Shown: positions 30,510 through 39,216 of the stretch, one piece after another | How positions within the stretch are numbered: position 1 is the first letter of the stretch | Layout: each line of letters starts with the position of its first letter | DNA from: Flagellimonas abyssi | GTDB taxonomy: Bacteria > Bacteroidota > Bacteroidia > Flavobacteriales > Flavobacteriaceae | NCBI RefSeq assembly: GCF_019457905.1 | Contig: NZ_JAHZSV010000008.1 | Coordinates: 1-64,000 of the forward strand | Length of the DNA: 64,000 nt | Direction: 5' to 3' | Made by a program: the position numbers and the translations under genes | The notes under the pieces: model-generated | Seen by the model: only the letters and a program-made list of their open reading frames with translations | The model's database searches: none | Told to the model about the DNA's origin: nothing

Positions 30510-32684
30510 ATGAGAATTATTGTCCTTGCAGCACTTTTTTTAGTTGTTTCCTGTTCTGAAAAGCACAAAACGGAGGTGGAACAATGGGAAGCACAAGCTG
30601 AAAACATTACCATAATCCGGGACAATTTTGGGGTTCCCCATATTTATGGGAAAACAGATGCCGATGCCGTTTTTGGTTTGCTATATGCCCAGTGTGAGGA
30701 TGATTTTAACCGTGTGGAACAAAACTACATTTGGGCCACGGGACGTTTGGCCGAAGTGGAAGGCGAGAATGCCTTGTACAGCGATCTTCGTGCAAAGCTT
30801 TTTATGACGGAAGAGGAGGCCAAGGCCAACTACGAGAATAGCCCTGAGTGGTTAAAGGAACTTTGTGATGCCTTTGCGGATGGAATCAATTATTACTTGC
30901 ATACCCATCCCGAAGTAGAACCCAAATTATTGACCCGTTTTGAACCTTGGATGCCCATGTATTTTAGTGAGGGTTCCATCGGCGGCGATATTGAGCGCAT
31001 ATCTACTAGAAAAATCAAAAGTTTTTATGAAAGTGGAATGGAATTGCCCGAAATGGAAGCGCTTCAAATCAAAAAAGAGGAGGAAATGGCAGAGCCACAA
31101 GGTTCCAATGGAATTGCCATTTCTGGAGACTTGACAGAATCTGGCAATGCGATGCTTTTAATCAATCCACATACGTCATTTTACTTTAGGGGCGAAGTGC
31201 ACGTCGTAAGCGAGGAAGGGTTGAATGCATACGGCGCTGTTACCTGGGGGCAATTTTTTGTGTACCAAGGATTCAATGAGAGAACGGGGTGGATGCATAC
31301 ATCCACTTATACCGATGTGATGGATGAGTTCAAGGAAACCATCATAAAAAATGATGGGAAACTATTTTATCAATATGGTGAGGAACTACGACCAGTGGAT
31401 TCCAGTTCGGTTACCTTAAAATATAAGGATGGGGAAAGTATGAAGGAGAAAACATTCCCAATGTACCGCACCCATCACGGACCCATTACCCATCAAGTGG
31501 ATGACCAATGGACGGCTTCTGCCATGATGTGGGAACCTGTAAAGGCCTTGGAACAATCCTATATCCGCACCAAGCAAGATGGTTATGATGGTTTTCGAAA
31601 AATGATGGATATCCGGACAAATTCGTCCAATAATACCGTTTATGCTGATGCCGAAGGGAACATTGCGTATTTCCACGGCAATTTTGTACCAAAACGCGAT
31701 ACCATTTTTGATTATACCCAACCTGTTGATGGTAGCAATCCCAAAACGGATTGGCAAGGATTGCATACTGTGGATGAAAATATTTTGGTATTAAATCCAG
31801 AAAACGGTTGGATTCAAAACTGTAACTCCACTCCCTACACTTCTGCACTTGAGTTCAGCCCAAAACATGAGGATTACCCCAATTATATGTCCAGAGACCA
31901 AGAAAATTTTAGGGGTATTCATGCCATTGGGTTGTTGACCGGTCGAAGTGGTTATACCTTGGATGGACTTATCGAACTGGCCCATGACCCTTATTTGCCC
32001 GCTTTTGAGGCGTTGATTCCTGGGTTGGTAAAAGCCTACAATGAGAATGCAAAAGCATACCCGGAACTGCAAGAACCGATTGAAGTGCTCAGGGAATGGG
32101 ATTTTACCACATCAAAAGAATCCATTGCCATGACTTTGGCGCATTACTACGGTACACTTTGTTATTCTAAGGCAGAAAGGCCCGAAGGCATGTATTCCAT
32201 GCAATGGGTAGAATATTGGGGCGGTGATTGGCCCGATGCTCAAAAATTGGATATGTTTCAGGAAACGTTGACCAAGCTTCAAAATGATTTTGGTACATGG
32301 AAAATGCCATGGGGCGAGGTCAACCGTTATCAGCGTTTGAATGGAGACATCCGTCAACCTTTTGATGACGACAAACCCAGTATTCCCATTGGTTTTGCCA
32401 GTGGTACATGGGGAGCCTTGGCCGCATACGGTGCTAGATATGACAACAATACCAAAAAAATCTACGGTACAAGAGGAAACAGTTTTGTTGCGGTCGTAGA
32501 GTTTGGAGATAAGGTAAAAGCGAAAACCATATTGGCAGGAGGTCAGAGTGGGGACCCAGAGTCGCCCCATTTTGATAATCAGGCCCAACGCTACGCCGAC
32601 AAGGATTTTAAAGATGCTGCTTACTATAAAGAGGATGTGCTAAAACGTGCGGAAGCAACCTACTCGCCGGGAGAGAAGTATTGA
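30510..32684 (+). CDS. Penicillin-acylase-family lipoprotein (Ntn hydrolase)
   Basis: A 724-residue lipoprotein (FLVVSC, lipidated Cys15) of the penicillin amidase / acylhomoserine lactone acylase family. The A-chain opens with IIRDNFGVPHIYGKTDADAV. The self-cleavage site is QGSN, where S199 would become the N-terminal nucleophile of the B chain (GSNGIAISG). Downstream, YADAEGNIAYFHGNFVPKR and WIQNCNSTPYT match the B-chain oxyanion and nucleophile-supporting regions. The family hydrolyses amide bonds of acylated amines, including quorum-sensing lactones in some bacteria. The substrate here is unknown. It is followed convergently by a small secreted protein gene 8 bases away. Confidence 0.88.
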   Translation: MRIIVLAALFLVVSCSEKHKTEVEQWEAQAENITIIRDNFGVPHIYGKTDADAVFGLLYAQCEDDFNRVEQNYIWATGRLAEVEGENALYSDLRAKLFMTEEEAKANYENSPEWLKELCDAFADGINYYLHTHPEVEPKLLTRFEPWMPMYFSEGSIGGDIERISTRKIKSFYESGMELPEMEALQIKKEEEMAEPQGSNGIAISGDLTESGNAMLLINPHTSFYFRGEVHVVSEEGLNAYGAVTWGQFFVYQGFNERTGWMHTSTYTDVMDEFKETIIKNDGKLFYQYGEELRPVDSSSVTLKYKDGESMKEKTFPMYRTHHGPITHQVDDQWTASAMMWEPVKALEQSYIRTKQDGYDGFRKMMDIRTNSSNNTVYADAEGNIAYFHGNFVPKRDTIFDYTQPVDGSNPKTDWQGLHTVDENILVLNPENGWIQNCNSTPYTSALEFSPKHEDYPNYMSRDQENFRGIHAIGLLTGRSGYTLDGLIELAHDPYLPAFEALIPGLVKAYNENAKAYPELQEPIEVLREWDFTTSKESIAMTLAHYYGTLCYSKAERPEGMYSMQWVEYWGGDWPDAQKLDMFQETLTKLQNDFGTWKMPWGEVNRYQRLNGDIRQPFDDDKPSIPIGFASGTWGALAAYGARYDNNTKKIYGTRGNSFVAVVEFGDKVKAKTILAGGQSGDPESPHFDNQAQRYADKDFKDAAYYKEDVLKRAEATYSPGEKY

Positions 32685-32692
32685 GGAAAAAT

Positions 32693-33355
32693 TCAATTGT
32701 TCTTTGTAATTCCGCTGTCCTCTTCCTTAACAATAATTAGACTGGCTTTGGAGCCTGTGGATAGGTTCCAGCGGTTGTTGTGGATAACAATACCTTTATC
32801 GTCCGTTACTACTACTTGAGCGGTATTTGGCCCGGAAGAACCTTGGTTGAGGGCTTCAAATTCAATTCGGTTGAAACCTTCCACAAGGTCTAGGTTGATT
32901 CCTCTATAAGAACCTGAAAGCAGTAAATTGTATTCAACTACTTCACCATTCACGTATATTTTGATACGGTCCCCGTCCACATACTCATGGTCCCTAGCAA
33001 CGATACCGACAAATTTTGCCGTGGTTTTGAAATCACCCAGATATTGGTCACCAAAATGTTCATTGGCTCCCTTTTCACGTTTTTCGACAACCTTGGGGTC
33101 TATGACCATATCGTGACCTGCCTGAAGAAGTTCTCTGTCGGGCAACATTTTAACACCGGGTTTTTCGTTTTTGGAGGTAAGGCTTTCATCGAGTACCGAA
33201 GGCATCCGTAGCAAAGTACCCTGATTGCTTGCTTTTATATCAAGATTATTTTTCTCGCCAATCTTTAAAGGTCGCGTAGTGGGCAAGTCGCCCTGCGCGA
33301 ACATGGGTAAGCTGAAAAGAACAGTTCCCAAAACGATATATATCTTCTTTTTCAT
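32693..33355 (-). CDS. Unrecognised secreted protein, 220 aa
   Basis: The family is not recognised, though similar proteins probably occur in relatives. A signal peptide (MKKKIYIVLGTVLFSLPMFAQ) is followed by a 200-residue mature part without Cys. Residues of about 110-200 look like an immunoglobulin-like beta-sandwich: FVGIVARDHEYVDGDRIKIYV, then YNLLLSGSYRG and AQVVVTDDKGIVIHN strands. No lipobox or T9SS sorting domain is present, so the protein is probably periplasmic. It is the only gene on its transcript. Confidence 0.6.
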   Translation of the reverse strand: MKKKIYIVLGTVLFSLPMFAQGDLPTTRPLKIGEKNNLDIKASNQGTLLRMPSVLDESLTSKNEKPGVKMLPDRELLQAGHDMVIDPKVVEKREKGANEHFGDQYLGDFKTTAKFVGIVARDHEYVDGDRIKIYVNGEVVEYNLLLSGSYRGINLDLVEGFNRIEFEALNQGSSGPNTAQVVVTDDKGIVIHNNRWNLSTGSKASLIIVKEEDSGITKNN

Positions 33356-33436
33356 GGCTAGACGGGTAATTATCTAAAGAATAAAGTTAGCAAATACCTT
33401 GCCATCAGCATTATAAATTGACGTTAAATCGTTAAC

Positions 33437-34570
33437 CTACATATTTTTCTTTTTTGCTTTAAGTCCAAAGAGTGGATGCAGTATCGGAATACGTAAAATA
33501 ATCAAATCATAGATCAACCAACTGATACCAAAGGTACCGATTACCAATACCAATGCTTTGGGGGCCAACCCCCAATCCAGATCTCGTACATAATAGGCAA
33601 TGCCCACTGTAACGGTCTGGTGCAAAATATAAAATGGGTAAACTGCTCTATTGGAATAGGCCAATCCCTTGCTTGGCTTGTTGAGGTATTCTGAGGCGTA
33701 GGCAAACAATACCAATATCCATGACCAGATGTTCACTACTTTTAAAAATGCTTCGGTAAAATGGACAACGTAGCCATCTTCCAAAAACAGCCATATAAAA
33801 GCTTGGGAAGCAAATCCTATTATTCCTAGAATTATAGCCTTGGATTTTACTTTTGTCAGTGCTTGCCAAAAAACATCTCCTGTTGCTATCAAAATGAAGC
33901 CATAAAAGAACAGGATGATACTGAATATAAAATTGAACCAGTCATCCACTAAAGCATGAGTGACCGGGAAAAAGGGTTCCACCAGTGATTCTACAAAGTA
34001 GAGCGGAATCACAAAGGCATAGATTCCCCAGGTTTTTTGAATCAATCGTTTGACCCATTCAATAAAAAGGGTTTGGTGATTTCTCAAATAGACGAACAAC
34101 GGGGCCAAAATCCACGAAAACGCCAGAAGGTAGGGCAAAAACCAAAGGTGGTGCCAGCTTAGGTTGCCTTCGGGGTAGACACCATCAAAAGCAACAGAGG
34201 TAAAGTATGTCCAATATGAACCGGAAAATTGTCCTTCGGCCAACCGTTCAAAATATACTTGCGGAGGTACGATCAAGATCATACCCGCTACCAAAGGAAT
34301 GCCTAAACGAAGGAAACGCTCCCACATGAATTTTCCCAAGGTTCTTTTGCCCAGGGCATAATAGGTGCCCATTCCAGATATCACAAAAAGAACAGGGAGG
34401 CGCCATTGGTTAAGGAACATCATGGGCCAACGCAGCCAATCATAGATTTGGTTGTTTTTTACATGCCATCCCCATGGCACAAAAAACATTCCTACGTGAT
34501 AAAATATGAGCAACGCAAACACAATTACCCGTAGCCAATCCAAATCATATCGCCTAATAGTGGTCTTCAT
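33437..34570 (-). CDS. Acyltransferase family 3 membrane protein
   Basis: A 377-residue integral membrane protein with about ten helices and the acyltransferase-3 opening RRYDLDWLRVIVFALLIFYHVG; the conserved arginine, Asp and helix-end His are visible. MFLNQWRLPVLFVISGMGTYYAL and RFLRLGIPLVAGM follow. The family moves acetyl or succinyl groups to sugars, glycans or lipids. The ATG at MKTTIRRYDL was chosen over a start 31 codons upstream because the extra residues do not fit the family. It lies 89 bases after the membrane-bound AraC regulator on the same strand. Confidence 0.83.
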   Translation of the reverse strand: MKTTIRRYDLDWLRVIVFALLIFYHVGMFFVPWGWHVKNNQIYDWLRWPMMFLNQWRLPVLFVISGMGTYYALGKRTLGKFMWERFLRLGIPLVAGMILIVPPQVYFERLAEGQFSGSYWTYFTSVAFDGVYPEGNLSWHHLWFLPYLLAFSWILAPLFVYLRNHQTLFIEWVKRLIQKTWGIYAFVIPLYFVESLVEPFFPVTHALVDDWFNFIFSIILFFYGFILIATGDVFWQALTKVKSKAIILGIIGFASQAFIWLFLEDGYVVHFTEAFLKVVNIWSWILVLFAYASEYLNKPSKGLAYSNRAVYPFYILHQTVTVGIAYYVRDLDWGLAPKALVLVIGTFGISWLIYDLIILRIPILHPLFGLKAKKKNM

Positions 34571-34659
34571 CTTAAAAATTTTTCCAAAGATGGTAACTGC
34601 CTTTAGTCTAGATGTTTTTTTTGGTCGGTAAGACGTCCTGAATTGCAATTGTGGAGAAA

Positions 34660-35823
34660 TCACTCTTTGCTTTGCTTCATAAATGCAGAGGGAGACTGAC
34701 CGGTATGTTTTTTGAAGGCATTGTAAAATGCCGATTTGGACTTAAACCCGACTGATTCGCCAATGGCTTCAACAGTGAGTTGTTTGAATTCATCATCCAG
34801 CAACCTTCTTTGCGCCAAAACAATTCTTTTTTGGTTGATGTAGTCGTTGAAATTGGTGCTGGTTTCGGAATTTATGAGCTTGGAAACGGTATTGCTATTG
34901 GTACCCAACTGTTCGGCCACTTTTTTTAGACTGACTTCTTGTTGGGCATAATACTGCGATTCGGATATAAAAATTTCAATCGTCTCAAATTGAATGGAAT
35001 TGTTGGCAAGGGTCTCATATTTGTCCGCAATCCAAGATTTTTCAAAAAAGCGTGATTCCGAAAGAATAAAGAATGAGGTGATGAATATGGTGATGGTCTG
35101 TACGATGCCAATGATATGATCTCCTCCATCATCATCATAATTCAGGTAAATACATAGCAAGGTAAACATCAATACAAAAATGAAAACAACCGTGTTTCTC
35201 GAGAAAATATATTTGTCCACTTTTATGTTTTTGGAGGAAGTCCAACCTTTTTTGCGTGTTTTGAGAACCAATTTTAGTGATAGGAACAGATATAAAGCGA
35301 AATTGAGGAGTACCAACCATCTAAACTTGTCCTTTATAAAATGATAGGAGTAGTCCATGGTATCCGGTACATCCAAAAATCCCAAATTCCTGTAATATGC
35401 CCCTAAATATGCATTGATTTTCACCTCAACAGGACTTGTATAATAATTGAACTGGGAAATGGCGTACAGCACTGGAAGCAAAAAATGCGGCCAATGTTTT
35501 TTAAGGTTAAATGGTTTTCTGTTTAAAAGGGTGTGCAAAAAAAAGTACATGGTGGGCATTATCATCAGTACCAAGAATTCCGTGGAATCATTTAAATGGA
35601 AAGCATATTTGATGAGCCCGGTGTAGCATAGGTATACATCCAAAAAAACGAGGCACTGTATTAAAAGTGACCATCCGAAGAGATTGATGGCCGATTTCCG
35701 TTTGGCCCTTAAAAAGATGACGAATGCCAGAAAAAAACCTTGGATGATGCCCAGTAGCATGATATGCGACGATAGGTCGTGACGGACGGGGATTTGATCA
35801 AAGATGTGTTGTACTGCCTGCAT
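34660..35823 (-). CDS. Membrane-bound AraC-family regulator
   Basis: A 387-residue regulator with about seven predicted transmembrane helices in residues 15-255 and a C-terminal AraC-type double helix-turn-helix (about 290-383). The HTH part includes SLKKVAEQLGTNSNTVSKLI and VEAIGESVGFKSKSAFYNAFKK, ending HTGQSPSAFMK. The DNA-binding half would face the cytoplasm while the membrane part senses a signal; the signal is unknown. It lies 2 bases after a metallophosphoesterase and precedes an acyltransferase. Confidence 0.85.
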   Translation of the reverse strand: MQAVQHIFDQIPVRHDLSSHIMLLGIIQGFFLAFVIFLRAKRKSAINLFGWSLLIQCLVFLDVYLCYTGLIKYAFHLNDSTEFLVLMIMPTMYFFLHTLLNRKPFNLKKHWPHFLLPVLYAISQFNYYTSPVEVKINAYLGAYYRNLGFLDVPDTMDYSYHFIKDKFRWLVLLNFALYLFLSLKLVLKTRKKGWTSSKNIKVDKYIFSRNTVVFIFVLMFTLLCIYLNYDDDGGDHIIGIVQTITIFITSFFILSESRFFEKSWIADKYETLANNSIQFETIEIFISESQYYAQQEVSLKKVAEQLGTNSNTVSKLINSETSTNFNDYINQKRIVLAQRRLLDDEFKQLTVEAIGESVGFKSKSAFYNAFKKHTGQSPSAFMKQSKE

Positions 35824-35825
35824 TT

Positions 35826-36722
35826 TTACTCAGTCTGGTAATCAGCCAATTTTTCAGGACCTTCCAATAAGACCCGCACGATTTGAAGAGTACCATCGGG
35901 TTTGGTATCTATGTGCCATTTGATAAGAGATACTTCCCCATTTAGAATCTCGATGCCGGTGATGCTCCTTGGATGAACACAACTTCCATCATTAAAAAAA
36001 GGAATTTGGCCGGGCTCGGGAAACCGAGGCCTGTGCGTATGACCCGCTAAAGTGACCAGCAAGTCTTTTTTGAGTATCCAACGTTTGATTCGTTTTTCGA
36101 TACGGATAAGCTCCTTGTAGTTTTTGGCAGGGCTGGTAGGGTCGGCAATGCCGACAACTTGTAGAGGTTTCCATAAGATCCTCACCAAAAAACGACCAAT
36201 GCGCCAGCACACATAATTCCACCAATCCGCTTGGTGACCGTGAACACAAAAAAGTTCCTGACCCGTTTTGGTATGTTTTAAAATAAGCGCTTCATGATAG
36301 GTGATTCCCTCAAAAAGTTCTTTGTCGGAGCCGTCGATGGGCTCAAAATAATGTGAGAGGTGTTTATCAACATATTCAGAATCACGATAAACCATATCAT
36401 GGTTGCCCCAAAGCATATGGAGGCGTTTTTCCAAATGGAACCGTTTTAATAATTGATAAACATTCTTATGCGCCTCAAAAATGGCTTCGAAACTGATGTT
36501 TTCCCAAAGTTCATCACCATCCCCCAATTCGATATAGGTAAAACCCTCCCGGTAGTAATGATTGAGTGCATGGAAATAAATATTCCTGTTATTGGCAAAA
36601 TCGTCCGCAAAACTATTGTCCCCCCGATGGCAGTCGCTGAAAAAGATAAACTTGGAATCTTCGTCGAATGGAATCGTCACAGCATTTTTGTAGGCTCTGT
36701 CTAATCGTTTTGATGAGGACAT
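35826..36722 (-). CDS. Calcineurin-like metallophosphoesterase
   Basis: A 298-residue metallophosphoesterase with all five motifs: FFSDCHRGDN (DxH, about 28-37), LGDGDELWEN (GD, about 66-75), LWGNHD (GNHD, about 104-109), CVHGHQAD (about 167-174) and LAGHTHRPRF (GHTH, about 223-232). There is no signal peptide. The motif order resembles LpxH-like or general phosphohydrolases; the long, basic KRIKRWILKKD segment might bind a membrane or an anionic substrate. The substrate is unknown. The AraC-type gene follows after 2 bases. Confidence 0.87.
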   Translation of the reverse strand: MSSSKRLDRAYKNAVTIPFDEDSKFIFFSDCHRGDNSFADDFANNRNIYFHALNHYYREGFTYIELGDGDELWENISFEAIFEAHKNVYQLLKRFHLEKRLHMLWGNHDMVYRDSEYVDKHLSHYFEPIDGSDKELFEGITYHEALILKHTKTGQELFCVHGHQADWWNYVCWRIGRFLVRILWKPLQVVGIADPTSPAKNYKELIRIEKRIKRWILKKDLLVTLAGHTHRPRFPEPGQIPFFNDGSCVHPRSITGIEILNGEVSLIKWHIDTKPDGTLQIVRVLLEGPEKLADYQTE

Positions 36723-36781
36723 CTAAAAGTTTTTGCTAAATATCCTTAAAAATGGTGATTTGTCCATAAAGAACCACAATA

Positions 36782-36813
36782 TTGGAACTGCATTTTTACT
36801 TTTTGTAACTTTG
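36782..36813 (+). promoter_or_regulatory. Promoter of the GAF-domain gene
   Basis: TTG at 36782-36784 and TAACTTTG at 36806-36813 are spaced by 21 bases, an excellent match to TTG-N(17-23)-TAnnTTTG. Transcription would begin about 20 bases before the ATG at 36840. Confidence 0.68.
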
Positions 36814-36839
36814 TTCCCTAATCCACGACTAAGTTGGGT

Positions 36840-39215
36840 ATGAATCACAACCTCAATTCGGAGAGCCCTCTGGTTCAATTGGTAAGCTTCAATAAATTGT
36901 TGGAGCATTACGATGAACAGCTTCATAGTAACAATGTACATGAAGTGGAACGCGCAAAGTATGTCTTGGCCAAACAGGCCCCATACCCAGAGTTGAGAGA
37001 AGGTTTCACCGATTTGTCCTTGTTGGAAAAGCACAAGGATGTGATTCGAGTGATTTTGGAGGATTCTTTTTCGCCCATTTTGACCAAGAACGAAATCAAG
37101 ACCGCATCTACGCCATTTGAGAATTTGGTGTTCAACTCATCCGAACGTTTTCGTCAGATTTTGAAAGATGCAGGCGAAGATTTTGATTTAACCATCACCA
37201 ATATCCCTAGGGAGTTTGATTATATTATGAGGTGTACCGTGATTTTAAAATTCCATTACGGATATAACCTTGATTTTAAGCGTCCCTTCTTTTACGATAT
37301 ACCGGATACCAATAGTGTGATGCGCAGGTACCGTATTTTGTACAATGCGGATTTTATGGAAATCATTCCCACCGAAAATGCCAAGGAACTTACGCAGGAA
37401 GACGTGGACGAGTTGCTGGACAACTTCTACAATTTGGATATATGGAGGGAGAAAATTCCGCCAAATAGCTTTATTGCCAAAGGCTTTGTTATTTCCAATA
37501 TGTTCGATGTAACGTCGGAACATTCCGTATCAGAAATAAAATCGACCTTGATAGGCCGTGCCCAAAGAGGAAAGGACACCTTTATGGAAAGTTTTGATGA
37601 TACCTTTAGGTCGTTCTTCAATCTTAACGATATCAAAGTTGGTTTCTCGGGATACGATTCCAGTGCCAATCGCTTTTTTAAGATATATGGCAAGGGGATG
37701 GAAAGTTACATCCTTAATGGGAAGGATATGGAAGAATGCGATTCCATGTTCTGCAACCATACCCATGGAAAATTGTTCAAGGAGAACAAGTATTTTGCCA
37801 TCTCCAATGTAGAAAAATATTTTGAAGGTTCGCACGGTGAGATTCAACCTTATAAAAGTTTGATGGAGCAAGGCATCAAAAGTGCCATATTGGCTCCCAT
37901 CGCCGTAAATGGGAACCTTTTGGGCGTTTTGGAATTGGTATCGGGCAAGGTCAACGAACTCAATAGTGTTAACGCAAACAAGTTGGATGATGTGATGCCT
38001 TACATTGTCGCCGCCGTGATGCGGACCATAGAAGAAGAGGAAAACTTGATCGATGCCGTAATCCAGCATGAGTGTACCTCGGTCCATCCGTCCGTGTATT
38101 GGAAATTCCAAGAAGAAGCCAAGCGTTTTATGGCAGACGAACTTGCGGGCAACGAACCTGTGTTCAAAGAAGTGGTTTTCAAGGACGTATACCCTTTGTA
38201 TGGCCAAATTGATATCAAAGATTCGGCCCAAGAGCGAAATCTCGCCATCCAAAGGGATTTAATGATTCAACTTTCGGAGATCAACGATGTGCTGGATATC
38301 GCTTTTCAAAAATATAAACTCCCTATTTACGAAGAATTGCAATTTAGGGTGAACAATTATTTGAGCGAGGTAAAAGAAGCCTTGTACACACATACAGAGC
38401 AAGCCGTTTTTGATTTTGTGAAGGAAGAAGTAGACCCTGTATTTAATCATCTCCAAAAAGAAGATGAAGAAATTGCCGGTTTGTTGGAGCAATACAATCA
38501 AAAAATAGATAAGGCCACCGAGAGCTATTACGATCACCGTAGAAATTACGATAACAGTGTAATGGAGGCCAATATGAAGCTTGCCGCTCTTCTTGATAAA
38601 AGGCAGGAAGAAGCACAGGAAATGTTCCCGCACTATTTTGAACGCTATAAAACCGATGGCGTTGAGCACAACATGTATATTGGAAGTTCCATTACAAAGG
38701 ACAGGGAGTTCAGTGAACTGTTCTTGAGCAATCTTAGATTGTGGCAGCTCCAGGTAATGTGCGAAATGGAAAATAAATACTACAGTCTAAAGCCAAAGTT
38801 GCCTGTAAAATTGGACGTGGCTTCCTTGGTGTTGGTGTACAGCACATCATTGGCGATACGATTTAGGATGGACGAGAAGCGTTTTGATGTGGACGGTACA
38901 TACAATGCACGTTACGAAGTGATCAAAAAACGTATCGATAAATCATTCATAAAGGGAACCAATGAACGTTTGACACAAAAGGGTAAATTGGCCATTGTGT
39001 ACTCCCAACGTAAAGATGAAAAGGAGTATATGCGATATATTAGCTTCCTAAAGGCGAAAGGCTATTTTACCAATAACATTGAAATCGTGGAGCTCGAAGG
39101 AGTTCAAGGTGTATCTGGATTAAAAGCGATACGGGCAGAGATTCTTTATCAAAAGGACAAAAAATCGGAGCGCACCTATACTTACGATGATTTAATGGAA
39201 GAACTAAACTCCTAG
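36840..39215 (+). CDS. Large GAF-domain protein, 791 aa
   Basis: A soluble protein of 791 residues. A GAF-like domain is likely at about 245-390, with CNHTHGKLFKENKYFAI and SAILAPIAVNGNLLGVLELVSG, the typical last strands of GAF. An N-terminal region of about 240 residues is unassigned. After GAF comes a helical, probably coiled-coil part (about 470-600), then a basic C-terminal domain. No kinase, cyclase, diguanylate cyclase or phosphodiesterase motif is visible, so it seems to be a sensor without its own output. The start is the ATG, since the longer frame would use a TTG. Its stop lies one base from that of the convergent HD-Pycsar gene. The function is unknown. Confidence 0.72.
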   Translation: MNHNLNSESPLVQLVSFNKLLEHYDEQLHSNNVHEVERAKYVLAKQAPYPELREGFTDLSLLEKHKDVIRVILEDSFSPILTKNEIKTASTPFENLVFNSSERFRQILKDAGEDFDLTITNIPREFDYIMRCTVILKFHYGYNLDFKRPFFYDIPDTNSVMRRYRILYNADFMEIIPTENAKELTQEDVDELLDNFYNLDIWREKIPPNSFIAKGFVISNMFDVTSEHSVSEIKSTLIGRAQRGKDTFMESFDDTFRSFFNLNDIKVGFSGYDSSANRFFKIYGKGMESYILNGKDMEECDSMFCNHTHGKLFKENKYFAISNVEKYFEGSHGEIQPYKSLMEQGIKSAILAPIAVNGNLLGVLELVSGKVNELNSVNANKLDDVMPYIVAAVMRTIEEEENLIDAVIQHECTSVHPSVYWKFQEEAKRFMADELAGNEPVFKEVVFKDVYPLYGQIDIKDSAQERNLAIQRDLMIQLSEINDVLDIAFQKYKLPIYEELQFRVNNYLSEVKEALYTHTEQAVFDFVKEEVDPVFNHLQKEDEEIAGLLEQYNQKIDKATESYYDHRRNYDNSVMEANMKLAALLDKRQEEAQEMFPHYFERYKTDGVEHNMYIGSSITKDREFSELFLSNLRLWQLQVMCEMENKYYSLKPKLPVKLDVASLVLVYSTSLAIRFRMDEKRFDVDGTYNARYEVIKKRIDKSFIKGTNERLTQKGKLAIVYSQRKDEKEYMRYISFLKAKGYFTNNIEIVELEGVQGVSGLKAIRAEILYQKDKKSERTYTYDDLMEELNS

Positions 39216-39216
39216 G

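Noticed and set aside
37530..38252. Long open frame (240 codons) on the minus strand
   Set aside because: It lies fully antisense to the GAF gene, which has conserved-looking domains and a good promoter; its translation shows no recognisable motif.
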